Counted from the stretch's first letter, positions 34,944-44,884 are shown. The stretch is DNA of 64,000 bases from Leptolyngbya sp. O-77 (GCF_001548395.1 NZ_AP017367.1:1339001-1403000); one strand, 5' to 3'. Notes: a model not told the origin generated them from the letters alone. Made by a program: numbers and translations.

Positions 34944-36263
34944 CTACTTGGGAGAATTGACATAACGGGCTGCCGGTTCTGTTTGGCTGATGCCCGATTG
35001 AGCATAGACCCGATCGGCGACCTGCGCGAGTCGGCGCATCGCCTCAGCCAGCTCCGACTCGGAGGCAGTCAGGCTGATCCGGAAACATTCCTGCGTGTGC
35101 GTCCAGTCCTCTTGCAGACCGGGGAAAAACGGGCTACCGGGTACGACGATCACTCCCGCCTGCTTCAGATGCTGATAAAACTCCCAATCGCTCATTGGCA
35201 AATCCTTGAGCCAGAGCCAAGCAAAGATCGCCCCTTCGCCCCGATGCAAGAACCAGGGCAAATTAGCGGGCATGGCCTCGTCTAGCGCAGCCTCTAGGGC
35301 GGCAAATTTCTGCTGATAGTGGGGACGGATGACCTGTTCAGAAATCGCTGCCAGCCGACCAGAGCGGATAGCGCGGGCGGCGATCGCCTGTCCATAGCGT
35401 GGCGAATGCAGGCAAAGATTCGTGAGAAATGCCTCCAGGTGTTGAATCACCCGCTCGTCGCCAATGGCTATGCCCACGCGCTCACCGGGCAGCCCTGCTT
35501 TCGACAGGCTCGTGCAGTGGACAATATTGGGGCCAAAAATCGGGGTCATCTCGGTGAAATTCAAACACGGGAACGGCGGCGCATAGGCCGAATCGACAAA
35601 CACAGGCACATCGTAGGGTTCCGCCATTGCCGCGATTTTCCGCACCTCGTCATCCGTCAGCACGTTGCCCGTGGGGTTGCAGGGCCGCGAAAACAGCACA
35701 AACCCTGAGGTTTCGTTGATTTCAAGCTGGTCAAAGTTGGGGCGATACTTGAAGCGATGGGCAGTGGCATCAATCTCTAAACGGGGGCGATAGGCCCGCA
35801 GCGCTTCGGGAATCAGCGTCACACCGCCATAGCCCGTATAGTCGGGGCTAAGGGGCAGCACGATCTGCTTCAGCCGTCCGTCGGTGGTATAGCCGCCTAG
35901 CGCGTTTGCTGCCAAAAAGTAGAGCGACTGGCTACCGGGGGTGATGAGGATGTTGCGATCGCCCAAATTCAGCCCATATCGCTGGTTGTATTCCGCTGCC
36001 ACTGCATCGATCAGCGGCTGATAACCCTGGCTGGAGCCATAGCGACATACCACCTCACCATATTCTGGGCTGTCCAACAGTTCCATCGTACAGTCGCGCC
36101 AAAGCTGTTCCACCTCTGGCAAAATCACCGGATTGCCCGCACTCAGGTTAATAAACTCGCGTCCCTGGGCAGTTCGCAGCGTTTCGATGATGTCTTTCAT
36201 AATCGCCCGCACCCCGGTCAGGTGGGACATCTGTTCGCCAAACTGAGTGAGAGCAGGAAGCAT
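34944..36263 (-). CDS. avtA: Valine--pyruvate aminotransferase-like PLP enzyme
   Basis: 439 residues, fold-type I aminotransferase. PLP contacts visible: ITPGSQSLYFLAANA, FSRPCNPTGNVLTDDE, VFVDSAYAPPFP and the lysine in HCTSLSKAGLPGERVGIA. C-terminal Arg in ECFRISLTASE for the substrate carboxylate. Closest recognised type is valine-pyruvate transaminase (alanine/valine exchange), full length. Last gene of a long minus-strand run; 246 bp separate it from the phytol-kinase-like gene, with no gene between. It marks the downstream border of the defence island. Confidence 0.85.
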   Translation of the reverse strand: MLPALTQFGEQMSHLTGVRAIMKDIIETLRTAQGREFINLSAGNPVILPEVEQLWRDCTMELLDSPEYGEVVCRYGSSQGYQPLIDAVAAEYNQRYGLNLGDRNILITPGSQSLYFLAANALGGYTTDGRLKQIVLPLSPDYTGYGGVTLIPEALRAYRPRLEIDATAHRFKYRPNFDQLEINETSGFVLFSRPCNPTGNVLTDDEVRKIAAMAEPYDVPVFVDSAYAPPFPCLNFTEMTPIFGPNIVHCTSLSKAGLPGERVGIAIGDERVIQHLEAFLTNLCLHSPRYGQAIAARAIRSGRLAAISEQVIRPHYQQKFAALEAALDEAMPANLPWFLHRGEGAIFAWLWLKDLPMSDWEFYQHLKQAGVIVVPGSPFFPGLQEDWTHTQECFRISLTASESELAEAMRRLAQVADRVYAQSGISQTEPAARYVNSPK

Positions 36264-36509
36264 AGGCGGGTATGGGATGAGGAAGATGGCTCCGAAACGC
36301 TGAGTTGGAAAGGGATCGACGGGATGTAGAGAGAGGCAAGGTGCAACGGATTCCTCGCGCCTGATTCTCGACTCCAGATTTATGTCCAGATTTATGTAAT
36401 GTGCGCGACAAAAGGGCTTCTGTCAATCCGACAGTTGGGGCGATTTTTGGATGGAATTGTGCCAGGCGGCGGGCAAACTTGAGAGGGAAGAGGGCGATCG
36501 CCCCTGTTT

Positions 36510-37220
36510 CTAACCCAAACCGCCCAGCCCAGCCTGTTCCACCAAAGCGTAGGCCAGCAGGGCGCTGCCGATGGGCACGGTGAGATTATCGATGCCCCAT
36601 TTTGAGAAAGTTTCAAGAACCGTAGCGGCGATCGCCACCAGGGCCGCCACGCCCCACAGCGCCGAGGTTCCCTGAGAAATTCCCAGCACCAGCCCGCCAA
36701 TCACAAAGCTCACCAGCGCCATCGTCAGCGTGCCTTCCCAGCTTTTCTCGATGTCGCCAATTTTGTAGCGATGCTGCCCAAAGGACTGGCCCACCAGCGC
36801 CGCCAGCCCGTCGCCCCACGCCATGATCAAAATGCCGAGCGCAGCATAGTGCGGACGCGCCTGCCAGAACAGGGCAATCAGCACGCCGATGCTGACGGCA
36901 TAGAAAAAAGTGCCTAGGCTCTTGCGCCCGACGCTGTTGATCCCAGGCAGAATCGGGAACCGATAGGACACCAGCGCCACCAGGCTAAACAACACCGAAA
37001 AGCTCAGCCCCACCCAAGGCGGAATCTTGAGCCACCAGGCAATCAGAATCACGTTACCGGTGCCGATGTGGACGATTTTGCGGACGGTTTCCGGCTCGAC
37101 TAGCTGAAACCGATTTAGCCCTTCTGCCAGCAGCGTAATGCCCGCCACCCACAGCGCCGCCGCCGCCAGTTGCAGCCACAGCGGCGGAGCAGATGCATAC
37201 CAGGGGAGGGCACTCAGCAA
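36510..37220 (-). CDS. Phytol/farnesol kinase-like membrane protein (VTE5/SEC59 type)
   Basis: 236 residues with about six to seven hydrophobic helices. CTP-dependent prenol-kinase signatures: ETVRKIVHIGTGNVILIAWW, SVGRKSLGTFFYAVSIG, MAWGDGLAALVGQSFG and EKSWEGTLTMALVSF, followed by ETFSKWGIDNLTVPIGSAL. Enzymes of this family phosphorylate phytol released from chlorophyll for tocopherol or chlorophyll resynthesis. Membrane location inferred from hydrophobicity. Upstream MinD-like gene is 57 bp away. Confidence 0.88.
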   Translation of the reverse strand: MLSALPWYASAPPLWLQLAAAALWVAGITLLAEGLNRFQLVEPETVRKIVHIGTGNVILIAWWLKIPPWVGLSFSVLFSLVALVSYRFPILPGINSVGRKSLGTFFYAVSIGVLIALFWQARPHYAALGILIMAWGDGLAALVGQSFGQHRYKIGDIEKSWEGTLTMALVSFVIGGLVLGISQGTSALWGVAALVAIAATVLETFSKWGIDNLTVPIGSALLAYALVEQAGLGGLG

Positions 37221-37277
37221 GGGTTATCCTTTGGTGGAATATCTGGTGGAGTATCCATCCGGCGAGCCACGCGGCAA

Positions 37278-38039
37278 CTAGGCCATGACCTGATGGGCGA
37301 TCGCCTCCACCACGTTCGTCAGCGGGTTGTTGGGATACTTCATTGTAAAAATACCCGTGCTGGCCAGCACCATCATGTCGTCCGAGTGGGGCAAAATGCC
37401 TGCCACAGGCGCATCGTAGGTTTCTTCAATGCGCTGTTTAAGCTGGTTGAAATCCAGCACTTGTGGAGCCTTGTTGACCACGATCAGCAGCTTGGGGACT
37501 TCTAGCTTGCGGGCAACGTCTACCGTCACGGCAGTTCCCTGATAGTCTTGCTGGTCGGGACGCAGGATCAGCACCAGCACATCGGAAATCGTAATCGACA
37601 GCAGCGTTTCCTCGTTTAAGCCGGGGTGCGTGTCAATAAACAGATAGTCGAGCTTTAGCGTTTCGATCAGCTCACGAAAGCCCTCATTCAGCAGCCCCAC
37701 GTCGTAGCCCTCGCGCAGCACGCGGGCGATTTCTCCTGCTTTGACGCTGGAGGGAACGAGGTAGACCTTACTGCGATCGCCCCCTTTGCCCTCCAGCACC
37801 GAAGTTACGTCATGGGCAACATCCGAAATCGAGCGCCGCCCCCACAGATAGTCGTTGAGCGATCCTTCTATGTCGTCTTCGCCAAAGCCAAACAGGACGT
37901 GGATTCCGGGAGACTGAATATCGGTATCTACAATGCCCACGCGATAGCCCTGCCGCGCAATCATGGTGGCCAGATTAGCGGTCGTGTTGGACTTTCCGGT
38001 GCCGCCTCGATAGGAGTGAACGGAAACCACTTTGGACAT
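37278..38039 (-). CDS. MinD/ParA-like ATPase
   Basis: 253 residues. Deviant Walker A YRGGTGKSNTTAN at about 10-22, switch I VDTDIQSPGIHVLFG, Walker B FIDTHPGLNEETL and the nucleotide-base motif VVNKAPQV. No C-terminal MinD membrane helix is obvious, so it is a MinD-like accessory ATPase rather than the division-site MinD. This type is widespread in cyanobacteria, with no established function known to me. Sits 54 bp after the KamA-family gene. Confidence 0.85.
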   Translation of the reverse strand: MSKVVSVHSYRGGTGKSNTTANLATMIARQGYRVGIVDTDIQSPGIHVLFGFGEDDIEGSLNDYLWGRRSISDVAHDVTSVLEGKGGDRSKVYLVPSSVKAGEIARVLREGYDVGLLNEGFRELIETLKLDYLFIDTHPGLNEETLLSITISDVLVLILRPDQQDYQGTAVTVDVARKLEVPKLLIVVNKAPQVLDFNQLKQRIEETYDAPVAGILPHSDDMMVLASTGIFTMKYPNNPLTNVVEAIAHQVMA

Positions 38040-38093
38040 GAAAAACCTCGAAAGAAATCGTCTGCGGAGCGGATAGAGGACGGGTTAATGCTG

Positions 38094-39188
38094 CTAGTAT
38101 CCGTCTGATTCGGCAAGGTGGAGGGTTTGACCTTGATAATTTTCTAGCCAGTAGCCCTGCTCGTCGGCGTGAACCTGAGTCTCCCAAAGGGGAATCTTAC
38201 CCAGCTTCGTGGTGACGATATATTGCGGTACGGCAAACCCAGTGGTATGACCCAATAATCCTCGCATGATTTCCCGTCCTTTTTCCACACTGGTGGCAAA
38301 GTGCGATACGCCCGTCACGTTGTCGCAGTGATAGAGATAGTAAGGCCGGACGCGGATTTTGAGCAGTTCGTGCAGGAGCGATCGCATGGTTTCCAGGTCA
38401 TCGTTGATGCCCTTCAGCAGCACGCTCTGATTTTGCACCGGAATGCCGTGCCGCAAGAGGCGATCGCACGCGGCTGCCGCTTCTGGCGTGATCTCCTTGG
38501 GATGGTTGAAATGCGTATTCAGCCAGATCGGGTGATATTTCTCTAGCATGGCGCAAAACTCTGGCGTAATCCGCATCGGCAGCAGCACCGGATAGCGACT
38601 GCCAATCCGAATAATCTCTACGTGGGGAATCTTGCGTAATCGGGAAATAATCAGCTCTAGCTTTTCGTCAGAATAAGTGAGCGGGTCGCCGCCCGTCAGC
38701 AGCACATCGCGAATTTCGGGGTGGCTGGCGATGTATTCAAAATCCTGCTCCCAGGAGGCGGCTTCGCTGGTTTCAAAGTAGGTGCCTTCCAGGTCGGTGG
38801 TGTGAAACTTGCGGGTGCAGTGGCGGCAATACACGGCGCAAACCTCCGTCACCAGCAGTACGATGCGGTCGGGATATTTGTGAACGACGCGGTTGGTTTT
38901 GCGGTATTGAGTATCGCCCACGGGGTCTGGGTCTGCGCCAGGAAAAGACTGAAACTCTTGTAGCGCAGGCACCGACTGGAGGCGGATTGGGCAGTTTGGG
39001 TCGTTGCGATCCATCAGTGAAGCATAGTAAGGCGTGATGCTCCAGCGATATTTCCCCGCCGATGCCTGGATTGCCGCTGCCTCTTCGGGTGTGACGTTGA
39101 TCCACTGCTGCAACCCTTCGAGGGTGCTGATGCGGTGCTGGAGCTGCGATCGCCAGTCTGACCAAACCAAATCCTGTGTTTTCGGCAT
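38094..39188 (-). CDS. KamA-family radical SAM protein (lysine 2,3-aminomutase-like)
   Basis: 364 residues. Radical SAM cluster motif CAVYCRHCTRKF (CxxxCxxC), followed by LLTGGDPLTYSDEKLE and RIGSRYPVLLPMRIT, the SAM/PLP regions of aminomutases. PLP lysine candidate in YIVTTKLGKIPL near the C-terminus. Members move an amino group from C2 to C3 of lysine or glutamate, or of EF-P lysine (EpmB). An ATP-grasp gene lies 125 bp upstream in the same direction, which makes beta-amino acid formation followed by ligation a reasonable hypothesis. Confidence 0.88.
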   Translation of the reverse strand: MPKTQDLVWSDWRSQLQHRISTLEGLQQWINVTPEEAAAIQASAGKYRWSITPYYASLMDRNDPNCPIRLQSVPALQEFQSFPGADPDPVGDTQYRKTNRVVHKYPDRIVLLVTEVCAVYCRHCTRKFHTTDLEGTYFETSEAASWEQDFEYIASHPEIRDVLLTGGDPLTYSDEKLELIISRLRKIPHVEIIRIGSRYPVLLPMRITPEFCAMLEKYHPIWLNTHFNHPKEITPEAAAACDRLLRHGIPVQNQSVLLKGINDDLETMRSLLHELLKIRVRPYYLYHCDNVTGVSHFATSVEKGREIMRGLLGHTTGFAVPQYIVTTKLGKIPLWETQVHADEQGYWLENYQGQTLHLAESDGY

Positions 39189-39313
39189 GGATGAATTCCC
39201 CCGATTTCAGCCAAAATTTACGACAAGGAGCTTTAATCACGCAGACTTGCGCGGTTAATCCCTGAAAATCGAAATTTCTACACTTTGCTGCCCTGTCGCT
39301 TAGCCTGTTGCTT

Positions 39314-40639
39314 TTAGAGAGACAGTCGAGCTGTGAGCGTGTGTTGGAGAGCCAGCGCATCAGCCTGATTGGCCGCCAGAATGGCGTAGCCGATTTGATG
39401 CCGGGCTAGCCCGGCGCTGTTTGTGATCACCACGCCCCAGCCCGACAGGTTTGGAAACAGCAGATCGGCGATCGCCCGCTCCAGCTCGGCCCAATTTCCC
39501 ACCGCAGGACAGGGCGCACTGGTGCAACTGAGCAGCGTCGCCGTTTGCGCCCGCCGCTCTCCCAGCAAAAACTGGGCCAATTCATACACATGCGTTCCCC
39601 CGGTGCGCCGAGCGTTGACCTCCAACAGGTATAGGGTTCCCGCATCATCCACAATTCCATCGAGATCGAAGTGCCCAATGTAGCCCATCGCTCGAAGTTT
39701 TTGAGCAACTTCTAGGGCGGCCGCGCTCAGGTCGGCATACCAGGGCGCGTTTCTCCAGGCCGGGCTGACCATTTCTCCGGCATAGGCCCCCGACGGCAAC
39801 ACCTGCTGAGCGCAAATGGCAATTAGGTAGGGCGGTTCCGACGGGTTAGCAGGCACAACCACCTCCGCCGAAGGCGAAAGCCCCTGAGCGCTGGGAATGA
39901 GCGCTTCTACAATCAGCAGATCCCCAGCGTAGTAAGGGTTCTGCTGGAGGGTGGCGCAAATTTCCGCTAGTTCGAGAGCAGCTTCCGGGCGAAACACCGT
40001 ATGCCCAATGCCCAAAAAGCCCGTATTGGCCTTGACGATGCAGCCCTGACCGCGCTGAAGAAAGGTGTGGGCGATCGCCCCCGCTTCTTCGACACTCCGC
40101 GCCGCATAGCCCTCCGGCAGCCGACCCGCCAACCACTGCCCCACCAGCATCCGAAAGCCCAGCTTGGTTTGCACATACTCCCGCAGCCAGAGCCGATCTG
40201 GGGCAGGGCTTTCCGGCAGATACACCGTCAGCCCGTGTTCTTGCCGCAGCGCATCGGCTAGCTTGTGAACCGCAGGCGTGGTGGCGTAGGGAACGAGCTG
40301 CACCGCGCCCGCATCGCCCGCATAGTTTACTATCTTCTGGAGCAGGGCAGGTTCTCGCAAAATGTCAGCACAAATGGAGTCTGAAGGACGCTCCGGGCAG
40401 GCGTGCTGAAGCTGTGAGTAGCCCAGCCGATCGCGCAGATAGTCTAGATGAGCGATGGGTGCTTCGGTGATCACCAGCTTGCGATCGCCCAGCCATAAGA
40501 GCGATCGCTCATTTGCCACCCGAAACCCACGAATCAGCACCTCCCGCTGCGCCAGATCTGGCTCTCGATATAGCAAGTAGCCGTTTGCCTCCAGCGTGTT
40601 GCCGAGAATGACCAAGGGAGGGGGAGATGCCAGCATCAT
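39314..40639 (-). CDS. ATP-grasp ligase with preATP-grasp domain
   Basis: 441 residues. N-terminal Rossmann-like region (PPLVILGNTLEANGYLLYRE), then a preATP-grasp part and an ATP-grasp core: GQGCIVKANTGFLGIGHTVF (lysine binding ATP), DLLIVEALIPSAQGLSPSAE, and the metal-binding GHFDLDGIVDDAGTLYLLEV NAR. The glycine-rich MGYIGHF segment is typical of carboxylate-amine ligases. Likely forms an amide bond between an amino acid and another carboxylate; no specific product. Transcribed toward the KamA-family gene. Confidence 0.8.
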   Translation of the reverse strand: MMLASPPPLVILGNTLEANGYLLYREPDLAQREVLIRGFRVANERSLLWLGDRKLVITEAPIAHLDYLRDRLGYSQLQHACPERPSDSICADILREPALLQKIVNYAGDAGAVQLVPYATTPAVHKLADALRQEHGLTVYLPESPAPDRLWLREYVQTKLGFRMLVGQWLAGRLPEGYAARSVEEAGAIAHTFLQRGQGCIVKANTGFLGIGHTVFRPEAALELAEICATLQQNPYYAGDLLIVEALIPSAQGLSPSAEVVVPANPSEPPYLIAICAQQVLPSGAYAGEMVSPAWRNAPWYADLSAAALEVAQKLRAMGYIGHFDLDGIVDDAGTLYLLEVNARRTGGTHVYELAQFLLGERRAQTATLLSCTSAPCPAVGNWAELERAIADLLFPNLSGWGVVITNSAGLARHQIGYAILAANQADALALQHTLTARLSL

Positions 40640-40811
40640 CTGGATTAAGCAGGTGAATGGTAATGCAACAACAGAGATGCCCCCATCATTTGGATTCAGC
40701 AGGGAGATTCAGCAGGGAGATTCAGCAGGGAGATTCAGTAAAGAGACTGTGACGCAGCCCAGCCACACAACCATTCACATCCGTCACATCCGATTGATTT
40801 CACATCGGATT

Positions 40812-41876
40812 TTATTTTTCCATTGGCCGATTTCGCAGCTTCCGCGCCTTAACGACCAAATCCTGAAAGAAATCGGTTTCCACAATTTCTTTCACCTGCT
40901 TTCGGCGTTTTACCTGATCAATTTCGATTTTGAGGCTGGCGACCTGCTGTTTGAGGGATTCTTCCCGTTGGCGCACCTTATCCACCATGAGTTGAAACAC
41001 GCGGGCGAGGGTAGAAATTTCGTCTTGAATGGCGCTTTTGCTGAGCGTGTTGAGATCCTGACTATAGTCGCCTTCGCCAATACGCTCGGCAGCGGCGGCT
41101 AGTTCCTTTAGCGGGCGCGACAAAATGCCCGACAGCAGATAGACCAAGCCGAACAGCGTGCCGTAGGTTGCCAAGAACGACAGCAGGAGGCGATCGCGCA
41201 ACTGCTGCTGTACCTCAAAGACATGGTCGGCTTCGATGTCGGCTCCCAGCACGGCGACGATTTTTCCGCTCTTGTCACGAATCGGGGTGTAGGCAGAAAT
41301 CCAGCTTCCCCACTGGTCAGTGTAGAGGTCGCGGTTGACCGTTTCACCCTGCTGAAAGGCCCGCAGCGAATAGGGTGAAGGCTTGTCGGGTTCCAAAAAC
41401 GGCAGCGCCCGTTCTGGCAAAAATCGCCAGAGGGAATCGACCAGATATATCACCTCCAGTTCATCACCTGTCGTGGCCGGTTTTCCGATGCGGCGGTTTT
41501 CGCTCGGCTTGCCCAAAATGAAGCTGTAGGCGTAGACGTTGGGGGAAATGCGGTGGGCGGTTGCAAACCATTCCAACTGGTGCAGGTAGCGTGGATCGTC
41601 TGAAAAGCCCTCTGCGTTTCGCTGCCCGGTCTGATACAGCGCCAGCAGTTCCTCGGCATTGACACCATAGGCAGTGCCGATGGCGGTGCTTTCCAGGTCT
41701 TGTTTGAGGCGGGCGATCGCCTTTTCGGTTGAAAAGTTATAGAACCACCAGTACACCACTGCAAAAACGGCGCTGAATACGAGCGTAAAGCCCGTGAGCA
41801 GTTTCCAGCGGAGGCTCCAAAAGCGCTGTTTCTCCGCCAAATTGGCAGCAGATGCAGAGGAGACAATCTGGCTCAT
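40812..41876 (-). CDS. HAMP-domain sensor protein without output domain
   Basis: 354 residues from the ATG at 41876 (AAGG upstream; a GTG at 41891 gives five more). Two membrane helices (about 25-45 and 225-250) bracket a periplasmic sensor containing LYTDQWGSWISAYTPIRDKS (Cache-like). A HAMP linker follows (LSRPLKELAAAAERIGEGDY) and then a coiled coil (QREESLKQQVASLKIEIDQV); no kinase, cyclase or MCP output. The sensor closely resembles that of the histidine kinase at 54669. Immediately follows the transporter gene (1-2 bp or short gap), implying co-expression. Confidence 0.85.
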   Translation of the reverse strand: MSQIVSSASAANLAEKQRFWSLRWKLLTGFTLVFSAVFAVVYWWFYNFSTEKAIARLKQDLESTAIGTAYGVNAEELLALYQTGQRNAEGFSDDPRYLHQLEWFATAHRISPNVYAYSFILGKPSENRRIGKPATTGDELEVIYLVDSLWRFLPERALPFLEPDKPSPYSLRAFQQGETVNRDLYTDQWGSWISAYTPIRDKSGKIVAVLGADIEADHVFEVQQQLRDRLLLSFLATYGTLFGLVYLLSGILSRPLKELAAAAERIGEGDYSQDLNTLSKSAIQDEISTLARVFQLMVDKVRQREESLKQQVASLKIEIDQVKRRKQVKEIVETDFFQDLVVKARKLRNRPMEK

Positions 41877-41892
41877 GGCAACCTTTTGCACG

Positions 41893-43239
41893 CTAAAACT
41901 CCAGTTTATCGAGGACGCTCTTGCCTCGCTGACGACGCTTTAGCCGCCAGTTGAGCAGGCTTTTGTCATACACGGCTCGCATTTGCAAAACGGCCCATAG
42001 CGATAGCAGCGCCATCAGCCCCGCAACGCCCAGATATAGCAGGTGAGAGGGCAGGCGATCGCCCCCTCCTAAACGCCCCACTAGCAAGATAGTTCCCGTA
42101 ATCAGCGCCCCAAGAATACTGCCCAGGGAAACCAGATAGCTGTCCAGAAACAGGCTGACTCGCCCCCGCCGCTCTTCGGGAACCAGTCCGGCAAAGGCTT
42201 TGCGGGCAGTTTCGTCGATGCTGTACTGGGGCAGCTTTTGCAGCGATACGCCAGCGATCGCTCCGCCCAGCCCCGGAGCTGCCAGCATTGTCGAAGCGCC
42301 CAGCAAACTGCTGACAGGCTGAATCAGAAACAGGTCTTTAAGCTGGAGATTGGCAATGAGGCGCTGAGTAATGAACGTCTGGATGCCCAGATAGGCGACG
42401 GTGCGCCCCAGCGTGAACAGGCTGAGGAAGGTTTGGTAGGTGCCTGCATCGGCGATCGCCCCGCCCGACACGGTATAAAATCGGTATTCGACAATCGTCT
42501 CGCTGACAATCATCGCCAAAATCGAAATCATCAAATAGCGAAACGCAGGCACCTGATTCACAAACTCCCATCCTTCAGACAAGGCTTCGCGCATGGTTTC
42601 TGGCTTTTGATGAGTTCGCCGCAGCTTGATGTCCTTTAGCCCAATTTCCAGCCCCACATACATCAGGAAATAGAGCAGGATATTCAGCATTAGCAGCTCT
42701 TCCGGCTTGACCTGCAAATGCACAAACAGCCCCGGCGACAGCGCTGTAACCCCGATTCCCACCAGGCTGCCCGCAAAGCCCAAACTGCCCAGCAGCGGAA
42801 ACAGGCGCTTGCTCTGCGCCACGTCGAACACATCGCTAGACAGCACCCAAAACGCCATCGGAAAGAAAATCAACTGCTGATCCGACAGCAGGTAAAACAG
42901 CCCGTAGTTTAGCCAGCCAGGGGTTCTCAGCAAAAACATCAGCCGCAGCACCATAAACGACAGCGCCAAAATTGCGCTGATGCCGCGTACCATCGTCAGC
43001 CGATCAAACCGATCGACCCAGAGGGACTGCAAGCCCGTCATAGCAATGGTGACCAGGCTGCTGAGAATCAGCACCACCAAAAATTGCGACGGCCCCACAT
43101 CCACCAGAAAATTGCTGAGGGAGGCGATTTCCGAAACTTTTTGAGCGAGGGCATTGGCAAACAGCGCAAAACCCAGCATCAGCACCAGCCGGGTTTCGTC
43201 GAGTCGCACGTTCAGAAATTGATTAATGTTCAAGGGCAT
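41893..43239 (-). CDS. MFS/ADP-ATP-carrier-like transporter
   Basis: 448 residues from MPLNINQFLNVRLDETRLVL (an earlier start at 43284 adds 15 polar residues). About 12 hydrophobic segments; features such as RGISAILALSFMVLRLMFLL, FWVLSSDVFDVAQSKRLFPL and DETARKAFAGLVPEERRGRV resemble the Npt/TlcC-type nucleotide carrier branch of the MFS. Substrate unknown. The tail KSLLNWRLKRRQRGKSVLDK is basic and cytoplasmic. Forms an operon with the HAMP sensor. Confidence 0.8.
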   Translation of the reverse strand: MPLNINQFLNVRLDETRLVLMLGFALFANALAQKVSEIASLSNFLVDVGPSQFLVVLILSSLVTIAMTGLQSLWVDRFDRLTMVRGISAILALSFMVLRLMFLLRTPGWLNYGLFYLLSDQQLIFFPMAFWVLSSDVFDVAQSKRLFPLLGSLGFAGSLVGIGVTALSPGLFVHLQVKPEELLMLNILLYFLMYVGLEIGLKDIKLRRTHQKPETMREALSEGWEFVNQVPAFRYLMISILAMIVSETIVEYRFYTVSGGAIADAGTYQTFLSLFTLGRTVAYLGIQTFITQRLIANLQLKDLFLIQPVSSLLGASTMLAAPGLGGAIAGVSLQKLPQYSIDETARKAFAGLVPEERRGRVSLFLDSYLVSLGSILGALITGTILLVGRLGGGDRLPSHLLYLGVAGLMALLSLWAVLQMRAVYDKSLLNWRLKRRQRGKSVLDKLEF

Positions 43240-43446
43240 GGGTGATTCCGCAGGGCTGGAAGAATAGGGATGCACCCCTCTCATCGCGACGCTGCGTGTT
43301 GTGCGGTTCGCAGTCTTTCTTATTTCGTAGGTTTCCCGGAATCAGAGAGAGTCCACCAGCCGATTGACAAGCTTTCGTGAAGGAACACGGCCTCAGGAGG
43401 GATGGTTTAAGGACTGCTATTTGAGGACTGCTATTTAGAAATTGGT

Positions 43447-44121
43447 TTAGAAATTGGTAGTTTGGAGACTCCTTGCCGATTTCAGCCAACTCCACAGGCG
43501 CGGATCGGTGAAGTCCTGAATCACCAGCCGCGTGCCCAACTGGCTCAGCTCCTCGGCTGAGTGGGTCGCCGCCACGCCCACCGTGGGAATGCCCGCCCCC
43601 ACTGCCGAGCAAATGCCAGAGGGTGAATCTTCAAAGGCGATCGCCTCTGTCGCTGACACGCCCAGCCGTTCCAGCGCCGTTTGGTAGGGCAGCGGATCGG
43701 GCTTACCTTTGGGCAACTCGTCGCCCAGCACCACCACAGGAAACAGCGGCTTTAGGGCCAGCGTTTGCATCAGGAATTCTGCATTTTCCACGGGTGCATT
43801 CGTCACCACGGCCCGCCGCAACTCATGATGCTGCATCCAGTGCAGCACGTCCCACAGGCCCGGCGTTGGCTCTAGACTCGTTGCCTGCTGGCGAAACCGC
43901 GCTTCTTTTTCAGCACTCAGCTTTGCGCCCTCTTCTGCCGACAGGTGCGGCAGCAAATCGCGGACAATTTGCTCATTTAGCCGCCCGCTGAAGTTTGCGT
44001 CATAAAACTTGCGGTCGATTTCCATGCCCAACTCCGCCATCACCGCTTTCCAGGTCTGGTAGTGCAGTGGGTCTGTGTTGGCCACAGTTCCATCTAGATC
44101 GAACAACAGCGCTTTCAACAT
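43447..44121 (-). CDS. HAD-superfamily phosphatase/phosphomutase
   Basis: 224 residues. HAD motif I FDLDGTVANTDPLHY, cap domain about residues 17-85, motif II VVTNAPVEN, motif III lysine in LPKGKPDPLPY and motif IV AFEDSPSGICSAVGAG. The C1-cap subfamily includes beta-phosphoglucomutase and phosphoglycolate phosphatase; the specific substrate is not resolvable. Stands between the transporter pair and a TetR gene. Confidence 0.9.
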   Translation of the reverse strand: MLKALLFDLDGTVANTDPLHYQTWKAVMAELGMEIDRKFYDANFSGRLNEQIVRDLLPHLSAEEGAKLSAEKEARFRQQATSLEPTPGLWDVLHWMQHHELRRAVVTNAPVENAEFLMQTLALKPLFPVVVLGDELPKGKPDPLPYQTALERLGVSATEAIAFEDSPSGICSAVGAGIPTVGVAATHSAEELSQLGTRLVIQDFTDPRLWSWLKSARSLQTTNF

Positions 44122-44260
44122 GCCAAACGTCCTTCTGCCTGCGTCTTGTCACCCGCAGTATGACAGAAAGAAGAGGGATTAGAATTTTGGGATTTTGGAT
44201 TTTGGCGAGGCGAGTCCGCAATCCAAAATCCAACATTAGGAATCTAAACTCCAAGCTCCT

Positions 44261-44884
44261 TCACGCTTCGCTGGAGTCGGCCAGCACGCCGTGGAGAAAG
44301 ATATCGGCGATGCCTTCGGCCATTTCCTGCATAGCGGCGGGGGAAGACTGTTCGGGCATGATAGTATCGCGGCTAAAGCCTGCCACCGTGAACATTCCCA
44401 GAAACACTTGCGCGACGGTGCGCGGGTTCATGCGGCGATAGATGCCATTGTCCATTGCGGTTTGAAAGAAGGCTTCGGCGACATCGGTCATTTTGCTGAT
44501 GACTTCGGTCTGGATGCGATCGCGCAAATCGGGGTGGAACTGTGCTTCCAAAAAGCACACCCGCAGCATGTCGGCGTTTTGATGCAAGTTGAGCATTCGC
44601 TTTCGCATGACCTGGGCGATCGCCCTAGAGCTGCCCATTTCGCTCAGTTCCGTCAGCAAATCAGTGAGCAGTTCCACCCAGCCCTGCGTTACGACTTCGA
44701 CCAAAATTGCTTTCTTGTTTTCGAAGTGTCGAAACAGCGTCCCCTCGGCCACACCTGCTTCGATTGCCAGATCGTGTGTCGTTGTGCCGTCATAGCCCCG
44801 CCGCGCAAACAGCCGCTGCGCCGCCCGCAGGATGCGCGTGCGCGTTTCGCCTTCGGTCTGGGGGGGTCGCTGAAACAGAGGCAT
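44261..44884 (-). CDS. TetR-family transcriptional regulator
   Basis: 207 residues. N-terminal HTH: RTRILRAAQRLFARRGYDGT, TTHDLAIEAGVAEGTLFRHF, ENKKAILVEVV. The C-terminal ligand domain (about 70-200) is variable. Just upstream of the start the sequence is GC-rich; downstream a stretch of TTTTGG repeats (44190-44250) looks like a simple intergenic repeat. Target genes unknown; may control neighbouring genes. Confidence 0.92.
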   Translation of the reverse strand: MPLFQRPPQTEGETRTRILRAAQRLFARRGYDGTTTHDLAIEAGVAEGTLFRHFENKKAILVEVVTQGWVELLTDLLTELSEMGSSRAIAQVMRKRMLNLHQNADMLRVCFLEAQFHPDLRDRIQTEVISKMTDVAEAFFQTAMDNGIYRRMNPRTVAQVFLGMFTVAGFSRDTIMPEQSSPAAMQEMAEGIADIFLHGVLADSSEA

